Below, piece by piece: positions 12,301-26,300 of a stretch of 64,000 nucleotides of DNA. The notes beneath the pieces are model-generated. The model was not told the DNA's origin, searched no databases, and was given only the letters and a program-made list of their open reading frames with translations. How positions within the stretch are numbered: position 1 is the first letter of the stretch; each line of letters begins with the position of its first letter. Origin of the DNA: Cristatella mucedo (lineage: Eukaryota > Bryozoa > Phylactolaemata > Cristatellidae); contig WPIO01000092.1 of the NCBI GenBank assembly GCA_009760855.2, forward strand, positions 62,001-126,000. The letters run 5' to 3'. Position numbers and translations under genes: made by a program.

Positions 12301-15300
12301 CAGCAGATCTCTGCATCGTAGAAGTAGGAGATTAGGAATAGTTTCTAGAGCCATGATCACCCAGCAGGTAAGGTGCTGGCTCTTGTCGACCGAGGTCGTG
12401 GGTTCGAATCCTTCAGTAGATCCTTTAATGCTAACTGCAAACGGTAGTGATAGCCTTCAAGGCTGATAAAACCAACATGCTAGTTATGGGCAAACAAAGT
12501 GTGATAAAGAAATTGGAAAGGCTAACGCTCAAAATCGGCTCTGCCAGCATACCTCCTGTTGAATCTGCACGAAATCTAGATGTCCTTTTCCAAAGTAACC
12601 TTTTATTAGACGACCACATCAGCTCCACACTCAAATCGGCCTACTTTCAGCTACACAACATTGCTGAAATTCGGGCTTATTTAGACAGGGATACCACATC
12701 TAAGTTGGTCCATGCATTTGTGACATCCCGTCTTGACCTCTGTAACTCACTGCTTGCTGGTCAGCGCCTGATTGCCTGTGCAATCAGGCGCTTACAGCCG
12801 GTGCAAAACTCTGCAGCTGGGCTTGTCTGTCGTGAGCGTCGCAGTTGCCACATCACACCACTTCTCAGCGACCTGTACTGGCTCCCAGTCAAGCAACACA
12901 TCGAAATCAAGGTTTTGTCGCTCACTTTTAGGTCCCTAGATTCTTTGGCTCCAGCCTACCTATCAGATCTATTCCCCACGAGGCCAAGCATAGTACCACC
13001 CACTTTTCGGAAACTAATTGTTTAACTATACTTATACAAACTTCAAATCCTTTGGAGACCGTGCTTTTAGTTCGTTTGGTCCCAAAGCCAGGAACTCACT
13101 CCCGACTTTCGTCACGACGTCCCTTGACTTGACCACATTTAAAAAGAAACTAAAACACACCTATTTATGACAGAATTTAGTGGGTCCCTGTGATTCGACC
13201 TGTATATGCTTATGCATGCTGACACTGTTGCATGGTGCCACTAACCACACTTGCATGCTGACCCTGTGCATATCACCCCTAAACATGTTATTCTGGTTGT
13301 TTATTGAGCATGCTACCACTTCGACCGTGTTTCCTTTGCAGCTAATGTAAAGTGCCCAGAAAGAGATTGAGTTCTCTGAGGGTGCTTTATTAAGTGTGTT
13401 ATTATTATAAGGCTCTTCTGATGCCACACAAATTAGGCTGCTCAATCAAACCACCTAGTACTTTATATTTGGAGGACTTGTAATGTTCTTCGACTGGGAG
13501 ATGAAATTCAAGATTTGGTCACTTGTGGCCTCCTTGAATGTAGATATAGGGGTGCTGCATGGAATTGACGGAGAAGAGTCATGTGGGGTTGTGATACCGG
13601 GACAGGAGTCCAGAGTGGCTCCTGCTACCTTAGTGTTGGACTCTCCAATCTTATCTATTTTGCTGACAAAGAAGCTAGAGAAGTGATCAGCTAGATCACC
13701 ACAAGGATCACCATGTTAGGAGATAACTTGGGAGTGGTTGATAGTATATATCAGCATTTTTTGGATTGTGCATTTGTGAGTCAACAATGGTTTTTATAGA
13801 AACTAGACTTGGCCTTTGCTAGGATTGATTGGTACGATCTATAATAGTCTTCGTATGCATGCCGGTGGACACAACTTACGGACTGGTACAGAGTTGTAAC
13901 CATACCTATCATTATACATAGGTACGTACATGCACGTACAGGTTATGGATTTTGTTTGCTGTGGTCGGCCTTTTGCTCGGCCAAAGCAAGTAATGCTCTT
14001 GTAGCATGTCATAATGGCCGAAACGATTGAGATGGCACTGCCGGGACGAGCAACGTTTCTTTGTTATTTGCTTTGGCTTGTAGTGTTTTGATTTTTAGAT
14101 TTTCGCATGTTCTGTGTGTGCTCTTTTATTCAAAATTTTTGGTGTACAGGTTCTGCTTTGCATAACCAATATCTACAGGTGCATCATTTTTTTCTGAACC
14201 ATTATTGGGCCGAGGAATTGTCTGTCATGGCTCGTCTTTGAATTTGTGCAGAGCGTTCAGCTATGGTGGCCCAACGGCTATGGTGGCCAGCAGCTGTACA
14301 GTCTCCAGATACGACTGACAGGAAATGGCATCGACGTGTCCGAGCGCAATCTAAGAGTTGGCTTTCGTACTGTCGAGCTCGTCCAGGAGCCTATAAACGG
14401 CTCCACAGGTAAGCGCCTGCTCTGCTGGAGTTACATTGCTATTGCATTGCTACCTTGCTGCTTCTTTTCATGCTGAGACAGCACACCCACCGGTTTCGGG
14501 TTTGCTGCAGCTTTCTGCCTTTCCGCATCTCATTAAAAAGTGAACATACATAGCTGATCGAACAGAACTATTTATATAGTGGTAGAAGAGCCCCTGCAGC
14601 TATCACTTTCGCTTGCCTTTGGCAATGAAGGCCTGCCTGCTCCAGGACTCAAACTCACGGCCTGTGTCCTGATGTGAAAGCCTATTACAACTAGGCTAAA
14701 TACCATGGGTAGAGGGAGGCGTTATGCTGTTGTGGTAAGTGCAAACAAGTGTAGCACCTACTGACTGCGATTTATCCTAAAATAATGGCAGTAACTGGGC
14801 ATATTACTGCTGGAGTATGATCTGCCGTTAGCTTGTTCGTGGTCTTGTCGGGAAAACGTCATTTCGGGAACACTCAACGGAGTCTTACTTATGGGTGCTA
14901 GCTGTGCCTGGTCGGTCTCCGATCGAGGCTGAGTACCGATAATGACATGCTAATCAATGCTCTGTTTTGGCACATCTTATGTGGTTTCTTGCGAAGTCTT
15001 GGTGAGTGGGTGACAACATGCAAATGCAGCTAGAAGCCTTTACTGCAGTTTATTAACCACAGCATCCTGCGATATCAAATATCTACAAGTAGGTAGACAC
15101 CTCGTAGGTTGCATCTCGTGTCAACCATGTCATCTGTTTATGCCATCATGTCGCATTCTCGGTTTTGTCAGAGGTGTTTCACGTCTTATAATGTTTGATG
15201 ATTTTTGTTAATTTCTCAGAGAGTATTTACTGGTAAGGTAAATCATATAACGTAGTGTATAGCTAAATATTCTCACATCTGCTGAAACCACAAATCTCTC

Positions 15301-18300
15301 AAAACCCCATTCTTTTTACTATTTCTTTCTTATTTTTTCAGAAAATTATTTCTTAGCATTTACTGTCACTGTTCTTTGCAGGTCTGAGCTTCTATTTTAA
15401 GGTCAACGGTGAGCCTATCTTCATGAAAGGCTCTAACTGGATTCCAGCCGACGCATTTCAAGAGCGAGTGACTCCTGACCGTCTCAGAAACCTGTTGACG
15501 TCTGCTGCCGATGCTCATCAAAATATGCTAAGAGTGTGGGGTGGAGGCGTGTACGAGCAAGATGCCTTTTACAACATTGCCGACGAGCTGGGTATTTTCA
15601 TTTGGCAAGACTTCATGTTCTCCTGCGCTTTGTATCCTGTCGACATATATTTTCTCGAGGCTGTTAAGCAGGAGGTTATCCAACAGGTGCGGTACTGCCA
15701 GAAGCTGGTGCACATCCAGGTGCTAACACCTCAGCTTAAGCACTAATCCTTCGTCGGGACGCTGGTGAGAACCCACTCATGCGTATTTCTTCTCAATACA
15801 GGTTCGACGTCTGCAGCACCATCCCTCCATAGCAGTTTGGGCAGGCAACAACGAAAACGAGGCTGCACTGAGGGACGACTGGTAAGGGCTCTGGCTATAC
15901 TCACGTGAGAAATGCCTGCTAGGAGCATTCTCTGATCCTTGCTCCGAACAGTTTACTTGACCATTGGTGTGCCAACGGGAGGCCTGGTGGCTGCAGCAAC
16001 GTTTGGAACAACTTGGGAGAGGATCAAGCCAAGCTGGCTGCCGAATGGCATGCTCCTTCTGCTGCTGCTGGCCGCGAGGTTGCTCGATTGTAACCCTCAT
16101 TATATTTAAGAATGGCATCGTGGCTTTGCTTTGCAACCGATGAAGAAGGATATTAGTCGAATCCCCCGTGGCTCGGTACAGTTGTTTGAAGGAAAGAAAG
16201 GAAAGGTTGGCTGCTTCAACGGCCTCATTTGTACAGTGGCAGAAAAGCCTTAAAGGCTATCACCACCACTCGCAGTGGGCAACAAAGGATTGCCCACAAC
16301 AGGACTCAAACCCATGACCTGGGTCGTGAATAATGAGCACTTTACCCCTGAGCTAAGACCCAGGGGCTTGACACCGTGTAGGCTGCATAGCTGTCGTGCA
16401 TTACGGTCATTAGGCATTTTTGTCGAAACCTCACAGCTTTATTGCTGAGAGTCGTGGGTTTTTACAGCTGACCTCTCCTCAATACTTATCAGGCTCAGAG
16501 CAAAGCAGTGTACCAATCAATACATGTTTTGGCTTATTTTATTCCATGTCACGGTCTTCTGATTTCTGTCTAGGTACGATGCATGGAATCACTCGCAGGA
16601 ACTGTTTGTGAAGTACAAGCAAGACTACGTGACACTGTACATTGATAATATCAAGGCCACGATAGAACAAGAAGATCCAAATGCCATCTACGTGAGCTCC
16701 AGTCCATCAAATGGAAAGGAATCTGAAGCCGAAGGCTGGATTGCAAACAATCCTTACGACACCCACTATGGTGATGGTAAGCTGTTGGAGAGTTGGGGTG
16801 CTGGTGATATGATTGAACCAAGCCATCTGCCATTTGGACGACTCGACGATTCCCCTTTTTTGTACGCTCTTCATTGTTTTTCCGTCATGCCTTTTTAGTG
16901 CATTTCTACAACTATGATGCTGGCTCGTGGTCAACGACAAGGTTATTGCGTGGCCGGTTCATGTCGGAGTATGGCTACCAGGCATGGCCATCATTTGCCT
17001 CCGTGAAGGCCATCTCTGAGCCAGAGGACTGGAGCCCTTTCAGCAATTTCAGCATGACTCGAAATCATCATCCTGGAGGTAAGCTAGTGTGCCTCTTGTT
17101 TTATCTCTGTGAGGACAGAAGCAGAGCGCGGACGCCAATTGAGCTTCTTGACGCTCGGCCACTCATCATCTGGAAGTGATACTGGGAGTGATGCTCACCC
17201 CCGTGCAGTTTGTTGTCTTTGTTGTCAGACTTGCTGATTTAACAGCCTCATTTATATAGCAGTAAAAGAGCTTTATGACTGTGATAGTGATATCATATAT
17301 GTGATATCATATATCATCATGATATCATATATCATGATATCATATATGTGATAGTGATATCATAGTGATCCTTGTGGTAATCTAGCAGATCGCGTCTCTA
17401 GCTTTTGGTCAGCAAGATATAAGGGATCAGTACAGTCTTCTCCAAGACAACATTCCTACTTTACCCATCTCCTTCATTTTCGTGCAGCACCTCAATGTCT
17501 TCCTCAAGCCTGCTACTAAGGATCTCTTCTCGACGTTAATCCCTTAATCTAAGAGGACTACTAGCTCTCTAGGCCTGTACCTACTATTCGCCCACTGAGA
17601 TGTATATTGCCGCGCTGGTTTGGTCTAGCGGTTAAGGTGCTCGCCCCGACCAAGGTCTGACTGAGGTCGTGGGCTCGAGCCCTGAGGCATATGTGAAGCG
17701 CCTGAATAGAGATTAAGTTCTCTTGGGGTGCTATATAAATGAATTATATATATAGATCTGCTGCTACCCTGCAAAACTAATAGAATGACTATGTTCTTAG
17801 CCTCATCTCTTTCTCTGCATCTTTGAAAAAGACTTTTGGTAGGCTACTCACTAGGAAGGACTAGACCTGGAGAGCTTAACCAACTCACACCCATTCTTCC
17901 TACTGCGGTTCCTATCAAAGACACTGGGACGAGTAGTGGCAGAGCAGCTAAACTCGTACCTCAAAACTTAAAGCCAATCCAGTAGGTTCGAGTAAGGTTT
18001 CAGAGCTAATTACTCCACTTAGTCAGCACTGTTGATAGTGTATAACGACCTTCCCAGGAATCCAGTTAGAATCTAGTGTTGGACCCAGTTAAAATCTTTC
18101 TGCTCGTTTTGCTTGATCTTTTCCGCTGTATTTTATACCAATGATGACCAAGTCCTCCTCTATGAGAGCCCCTCATCTCGCCAGTTCATCATGGGGCTGC
18201 AATAAATGGTCTAGGTCTTATTTCAGTGGGAGACCCCAGAGCATTAATGAATTAGAGGAACTTCTGAAGTTCTGGTAATGCAGCGATCTGTCCTTGGTCC

Positions 18301-21193
18301 ACTTGTTCATGAAATTTATACTCTCTCTCTCTTGCAGATGTAATCGCCAAGCACAATCTAAGCTTCCATTTTTATGCTGACGACTCACAGCTGTATCTGT
18401 ACTTTGATCCCTCCCGGCATTTTAGCACGTAGAAATCTCTCAACTCTCTTGCTGTGGGTATTGCTTAGACTTGCACCTGGATGGCCGATTGGGCCATACA
18501 TAGGTCGTTTGTCTGTCGTATAGCTATGATGTGGAACTTGTGACTGGAGGATGTTTCAGCGGGTTTCTTTTCCCCCAGAATATTTAAGTTACCTAGAAAG
18601 AGATGTAGTTATCTTAGGGTGCAATGCAAATGTCTTAATATTATATTGTTACTATTTATCCTCAGAAAAATCATGGGGAATTTCATGCGGCTTCTGCTTT
18701 TTCCTCAGTCTCTCTGGCACGTTGTTGCTTGTGAGGCCGACAAACCAAAGTGCTCGAGCGATAGCAAAGGGGCTAGTAGTACAGAAAGCTCAAGCTGCTG
18801 GAATACCATGGCCATTCGTTGACCAATCCTTCTAACTGTATAGTCCTGTGCAGCTCTAGTATTGCAATGTCCAACGTCAACGATGAGTGCATATGCAAAT
18901 GAGCAGATTATCTTCCCTTTTAACCCTTTTTGATACTTGCCATTATTGTATCCCAGTGTACTTATCATGAAACTGACTGACTAATGGACAAACAAACTTA
19001 GCTTATTATAGGGGTATTCATTTTGTATATTTAAGTCTAGATTCGGTACATGCTCAGGGTAGCCTGCAAAGTCTAGATATATGAGAACACACTAACAAAG
19101 AAGAAGGAACGTGAACATGCAATAAGCAAAGAATTTATAAAGGGAAACAGTGCAGACATATGGAAGTCAAATTTTATTCATGAGCGACAGAGAAAAATGG
19201 CTTGCAAATAGCTGTCAGCTTACTTTTGTTCCGTTCAGCCTTTTAAGACCAAGATTGCCCCACAGTTTTTATGCTACAATGCAAGTTAGTTACTAGCTCT
19301 TATGCATACCAGTGTCATCCCAAGGTCATTTCCCAAGCTCTCTCGTCAAAACGTATAGAACTGCTTTAGTTTCCGATGATGTAGAAGTCTTTTGAAGATT
19401 GGAATACTGAGAGTATATGCTTCTCTTTGTTGTGCCCCAAATAAATATCACACATAGAGCTCTGATTTTTTGATGAAATGCGTTTTCTCTCGAAGTGCGT
19501 TTCAGTTTAATAAAAGCTGGTTTGGTAGTCCTTGAGGAAGTAGCGGAGACATGGGGCACCGGGCATTTGCCCCCCTTGCAGGGGGTAGCAACCTGGACCG
19601 CCCCTATTCCAACTGGGAGGGGGGCCCGACTGTCACCAATGACGAAATTATGTCTTAATTCCAAACGATGAGAAACCGCCTAGTTTGTTTTGAATAACCG
19701 CTATGATTTTGCACTATAATGTTTCTTTGATTGTGGGTCTAGCCCCACCTACGTGACCATCTTATCGGTGTTGCCCCTACCTAACAGTTTTACAGATCTT
19801 GTCATTACTTAGAGGAAAATTCTGCTCCGCCACTGCCTGGCAGTATGAGGATTTTGAATCAGAATTGGTTATTGCAAAAAAAATTATCTCATAAGTTGGA
19901 ATTCAGAATTCAAGGCGTTTTCTCTACCCACATTGGTTCTTGCTTGCTGACTCATTACAACAAGTGTGACTGTAGCTTCCATGCACTAACTCTTCTGATG
20001 CTAGTAACCAGAACTATGGCTGGCATCACCTGCAGGGCCACAACAACTCTGGAACGAGGTCATGTATTATTTCAAACCACCATCACAGACGTCTGATAAT
20101 GCCACCTACTATGCTAACTTCATTTATCTCACTCAGGTACTTTCTTTTTCTCTCATGTTGTAGTTGCTGGCTTGAGCGCAGTTTTTCATTCAGATTTGTT
20201 CAGTACAAACACCTGCCTTTTTGTTTGTGCCACGTTTGTGTTATTTGGCTGCTTTGCTGCTGTTGTTGATGTTTTGGCTACCACTAATGGATGCTTCGAA
20301 CAACATTGCTGCACGTGCATGCTAGATCCTTTTTGGACACCTGGCCGCCACTAGGAGTTAGCACCTTAAAGTTACAAGCAGTTTTTACGTGTCTCTTGCT
20401 TTTCAGCATCAGTCAGTGGTGATCAGCCTAGATCATGGTTTATGCACCTGATGAATCGGGAAGTCGTTAGAAAACTAGGGAGCAAGGTGGAAAAAACTAT
20501 AAGAAACATTTATTTTATATTTATATTTTATATTAGCCATTTTATTTTATTTGGTCTATCTATTTGGCACTGGTACAGCTCTACGACGGTACTTCCGGGC
20601 TTTGCATTTTCCCCTACCCGACCCTGCCCTGAAAGATGCAGAGGAAGAGGAAACGTCATATTCGATGAAGGATACACAAACCACGAATGCCATCTTTGGT
20701 TGCTCATGTCCACATCTCGCTTGGCAGGGCTTTTCTAGACTAGCTTAATCGAATGTTTCCTTCCAGGCTTGTCAGATTGTTGCCATCAATATAAGCTGAG
20801 GCATGAACCACTCATCCAATATTTTTGTGCACAGATCCAAATAGGAAAGCAATCTTTTTTGGAATAGCGTGCCTTGATTGCAGATGAGCGTCACGTGATG
20901 ATGCTTACTGATCAAATCTTGAGGCCTATGCCTGCCAACTTTTGGGTGACAGTTTTGTTCATTCATTTCAGACTATTTCTGCTCATAGCTATTAGGTTAG
21001 TCTTAAGCTTCAGGAAATTATTAGGCATCCAAATGTGAATGTCACCGATGCAGGCAGTAATGCAACAATTGAGTCGGATGAGGAGCAAGGCACAGGAGAC
21101 GGGTCGAAGGAGAGCGTAATAGGCTAGGCATTGAATTGGCATAGAAATTAAAGCTAGGATTGTGTTTGGCGATGACATCTACCAGAGGGAGAG

Positions 21194-21285
<92 letters not shown>

Positions 21286-23309
21286 GTGAAAAGAAGGGGG
21301 CCCAACGACCGAACCCCGAGGTATCCCCATACTAATATAGCACCTCATATTAAACTCCATACATGACCAACAGCCATGCAGCTACACTGTGCAATCTCGT
21401 GCTGATGTAGGACCTAAGTCAGTTTGAGTAATAATAAAAATGATAACAATACTCACACGTTTGTATAGCACTTTCCGAGAACTTGACTTCTTTCTAGGCA
21501 CTTTACATATGCTTTAAAGGTAGCAATATCAAATGGTTAGTGGTCATTTTTGTATGACTTCAAAGGAAATTCATGCTAATATTGATTCAATTGCTGTTTT
21601 TATGAAAGATGCAAACTACAAAATGGGAATTCGCCAGGTTTCTCATCGGAATTGGGTTGATTTCAAGTTTTAAGTTAATCCTTTTTCTGGTCATACAAGC
21701 CTTGTTCGTAGAGAACAATGACCATTTTCGATACTTCTGAGGCACTACTAATTGGGAAATAACCCTTACTACCTAGCGACAAAAATTGTGTTCTGTATTT
21801 TTATGAAAAGAAGTGGACATGCAGCAGATCCTTAGAGCACCCTAGTTTTTAAAAGCTTAGCTGAAAAGAACTGGACATGCAGCAGATTCTTAGAGCACCA
21901 TAGTTTTTAAAAGCTTAGCTGATGGCGATGGTTCCTTGGTCAACTATACTGCTGTGCGTTATGTCATAAACCCTAGCCCAGCATTGTGTTGAGGTCCTCG
22001 CTGTTTGCAGAGAGGGCAAGTTCTAAAACTAAAAGTAATACTAAAAGAAATGAATTAGACTAAAAGACTAAAAGTAATTAATTAGGATCGGCTGGTTTGA
22101 CAGCCTTGTAAACTTAGCTGCTGAAAAGCCTTAGTGGCTGTCACCCTGGTGTGCAGTGGGCAACAAAGGATTGCCTACTGCAGGACTCGAACTAATGACC
22201 TGGCGTTAAAGAGCAAGCTACTTGCATGCTGACCCTGTGCATGTCACCCCTAACCATGTTATTCATGTTGTTTATCAAGCATGGTACCACTCACCATTCG
22301 ATCGCGTTTTCTTTGCAGCAAATGTAAAGCACCTAGAAAGAGATTGAGTTCTCTGAAGGCGCTTTATCTAGTTTATTATTATTAATATTAATAATATTAT
22401 TATTATAAGCACCCCGGAGGCTAAGATCCAGGGGCCACAGAGTTGGTTTACAGTATTGCAATTGTTCCGCGCGTGAGCACCAATATTTTCGCACAAGCTG
22501 GGGCGGTATTAGTGAGGAAAGCTTGCTTCAAGTTAGCCTTTGTATGCAAATGGCTAGTCTTGAATTGCCATGCACATGATAAAAACAAAATTGCTATTCT
22601 CAATGGATATGCTTTAATACCAATCATCAGATATCGGTAATCCCACTCTTTAAAGTTAGGTTAGTGTTACCACTTAAGTAGCTCAAATGCGTGCTGCTGT
22701 TGAAGCAGTCGATGGTCGGCCTAGGGTAAGCCTGGCAGATGAACTGCCCCATTGTGGATTCTCGTGACCCGTGGTGGATTGCTCGCTAGCTAAATTTAAT
22801 AAACAATCAAGAGATTCCACCTTGTTTGTACCATTCATGAGTTGTTGAAGTCGTCTCTTGTGTTGGCTACCTTGTGTGGCTGCAAGCCTAAAAGTGAATT
22901 ATACATGTCAGAACTGCCCAATTTAGTAGTGCTCTTAGCTTAAGACCTTACCTACCCAAACCAGGCAGCCGGTGGGTTCTTTATTGCTTCGTCCATTTCA
23001 TGGAGACCTCAGTGGCTTTCATAATGAGTAGCTCATATGGTCTGGCCTATGCTGATTGGTGAGTCGACTAAAATTTAGATTGCCTTAATGCAACCCTCGA
23101 GGTCTGGTCTTCTATAAATATGACAGTTGGTGCTTTTATCCCAATGTTTACAGCTTTTAACATCAAACCGATCACTTCATTAATAGTTCGCGACCATCCA
23201 GTGCCAACTCTTAATATCTCGTTTTGCTCGTACCACTAGTGGTTTTTTGTGCATAATATCCGGTTACCGAATATGCCTGATTACCCTTGCACAATAACAC
23301 ACTTACACA

Positions 23310-23368
<59 letters not shown>

Positions 23369-26300
23369 ACACTAACACACAAACATGTGCAAACATGTTC
23401 ATATGCACACGCATGCATACACATGCACTACTTACTCGTGCAACCTCTTTCTTTCTCTGTAATGTAATGTAATATATCTCTGTCTGTAACTCCACAAAGT
23501 CATGTAGACCATCTGTGTGTTACGCAGGAGAGTTTTGTATAGCGCACTCACATCCTAAGCAGCTTTCAGTACACATTCGGTAGCCCACAGACTTCGTCTC
23601 ACGCAACAAAGAGAAAGTGCGAAGCATAGCAGAGTCAGGAGAGCAGTTGAGGTAGTGAGTAACATGGAAGTAGCAGCTCAGGACCGCTAAAAAGGATGAG
23701 CCATAGTCGGCAGTAGGAGAGTAGTTGTCGTTGCGTAAGAATTGTGGAAGCGAGTTCCACAGTCTAGGACCTGCAGAGCTAAAGCTTCTGTCGCCAACGG
23801 TCTTTAAGCAGAGGAATAGAACAGCTAATTTATTGTCCACACAGGACCTGAGGGCTCGAACAGGCTGAAACTGATGCAGCAGTTCAGCTAGGTACAAAGG
23901 ACCCACGCCGTGGCGTGCCTTGTGGGTCAGCGGAAGAACTTTGCTCTGTATCCGTTGATCAACCGGCATCCATCCTAGCTCTTTTAGCAAAGGAGACACG
24001 TGCTCAAACCTCTGGGACTTGAAGACGAGCCTTGCAGCCATATTCATAGTCAGCTGCAGTGGCCTAATAGCTTTCTTTGGTAGCCCAGCCAAAAGGGAAT
24101 TACAATAATCAAGCCGAGACAGAACTAAGGAGCTAGTTAATAATAATTATAGTAATAATGCACCTGATAAAGCGCCCTCAGAGAACTTAATCTCTTTCTA
24201 GGCGCTTTACATTTGCTGCAAAGGGAAATACAATTGAACGATAAGTAAAATCATGCTTGAAAAACAAACAAAATGAATAATATGGTTAGGGGTGACATGC
24301 ACAGGGTCAGCATGCAAATGTGGTTAGTGGCAGCATGCACAGTGTCAGCACGCATAAGCACATCAAGGACGAATCAGAGGGACCCACTAAATGCTGTCCT
24401 AAATAGGTGTGTTTTTAAGTTCCTTTTAAACGTGGTCAGGTCAGGGGATGTTGTGACGAAAGTCGAAAGGGAGTTCCAGGCTTTGGGAGCATACGAACTA
24501 CGTGCACGGTCTCCAAAAGATTTGAGGTTTGTACGAGGTATTGGTAAACTGTTGGATTCCCAGAAGCGGGTGGTACGCCTTGTGGGGGAGCAGATCTGAG
24601 AGATAGGCTGGAGCCAAAGAATGAAATGACCTAAAAGTGAGCGAAAAAACCTTGAAGTCAATCCGTTGCTTGACTGGTAGCGAGTGCAGGTCGGCGAGAA
24701 GTGGAGTAATGTGGCAACTGCGACGCTCACGACAGACAAGTCTAGCTGCCGAGTTTTGCACCAGCTGCAATCGCCTGATCGCACATGCTGGTAGGCCAGT
24801 AAGCAGTGAGTTGCAGAAGTCGAGACGGGATGTCACGAATGCATGGACCAACTTGGACGTGGTATCCTTATCTAAACAAGCCCGAATTTTAGCAATGTTA
24901 TGAAGCAGAAAATAGGTAGATTTGACTTTGTAGCGAATATGGTCGTCTAACGAGAGGTCGCTTTGGAATATGACACCTAGATTTCGAGCTGATTCAACAG
25001 GAGATATGCTGGCGGAGCCAATTTTGAGCGTCAGCCTTTCCAATTTCTGAACCACACTGGGTTTGCCCATATCTAGTAAGTTAGTTTTACCATCGTTTAG
25101 CTGCCATCCATGTGCTAATGTCATTAATACATGCAGCAAGTGAGGTAAGAGAATTCGAGGTGCTCGAAGGCTGGGAGGGATCAAAGCAAAGGTACATCTG
25201 AGTGTCATCCGCATAAAAGTGAAAGCCTAGATTGTGCTTGGCAATCACATCAGCAAGAAGGAGAGTATAAACCGTGAAAAGAACCGGATCTAGCATGGAG
25301 CCCTGAGGTACCCCATATTTCAGAGGTATCTCGGATGATCTTTGTCCATTCACGTCAATACTCTGGAGTCTCCCACTGAGATAGGACCTGAACCACTGCA
25401 GAGCAGTGCCAGTGATGCCCAGGCGAGATGAGAGGCGCTCTAGAAGAACTTTGTGATCGATGGTATCAAAAGCTGCCGAAAGATCGAGCAAAACAAGCAG
25501 AGACACTCTACCCATGTCTGCATTCTTAAGTAGGTCGTTGTATAACTGTATAACCTAAGCAATGCTGACTCTACGGAGTGATTAGCTCTAAAGCCAGACT
25601 GGAACTTTCTAGCAAGGTGTGAGGTTTCGATATATGAGTTCAGCTGGTCCGCCACGACCTGTTCCAGTGTCTTTGATAGGAATAATAGAAGGGAAACTGG
25701 GAGGTAGTTACTTAAGTTCTCTTGATCTAGTCTAGCTTTCTTGAGAAATGGCCTGACTGCAGCTTTTTTGAAAGGTGCTGGGACATGACCTGAGGCTAAT
25801 GACATATTAATGATGTTAGTTATACTTGGCAGCAGCAGATCAATACAACGTAGGAGCAGGGCAGTGGGAATAGGGTCCAGAGGACTTGTTGTCTTCTTTG
25901 ATTGAGATACGAACTTTAGGACTAGATCAAGAGTGACCTGCTTAAATCCAGACATTGAGGTGCAGCCAGGAACCAAGGAACAGTATTCTAGTGAGAGGTT
26001 AAATGTTTTACAAGCAACTGGGGGAGACAGCTCCTAATCTTGGATATAGATCGGACGTGATGGCTAGCTGTTGAAGCAGTCTTCTGAGTGAAGCTTTTGA
26101 AATTTAGGCAGCTGTCGAAAACGGCACCTAAATTTCGAGCACGTGGTGATGGTCGCACAATAGCATCACCCTATTAGAAGAGCAAAGCCTTTTAATTCAG
26201 CCACAGGCTTAGGGTGTTCTATGGGCAGCAGTTTGGTTCTATCATCATTTAATTTCAGGAAGTTTTCCGACATCCAGGATCGAATATCGGCAAGGCAAGC

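Noticed and set aside
8474-14251. A missing short MANBA exon between exons 6 and 7
   Set aside because: [19 protein letters not shown] lines up with the family pattern with at most a one-residue gap. Total length (886) and phase are right without another exon.
23520-24092. Intact 190-residue host protein
   Set aside because: It is the L2-B ORF2 C-terminus, repeated at 9.3, 39.3, 43.5 and 58.4 kb.
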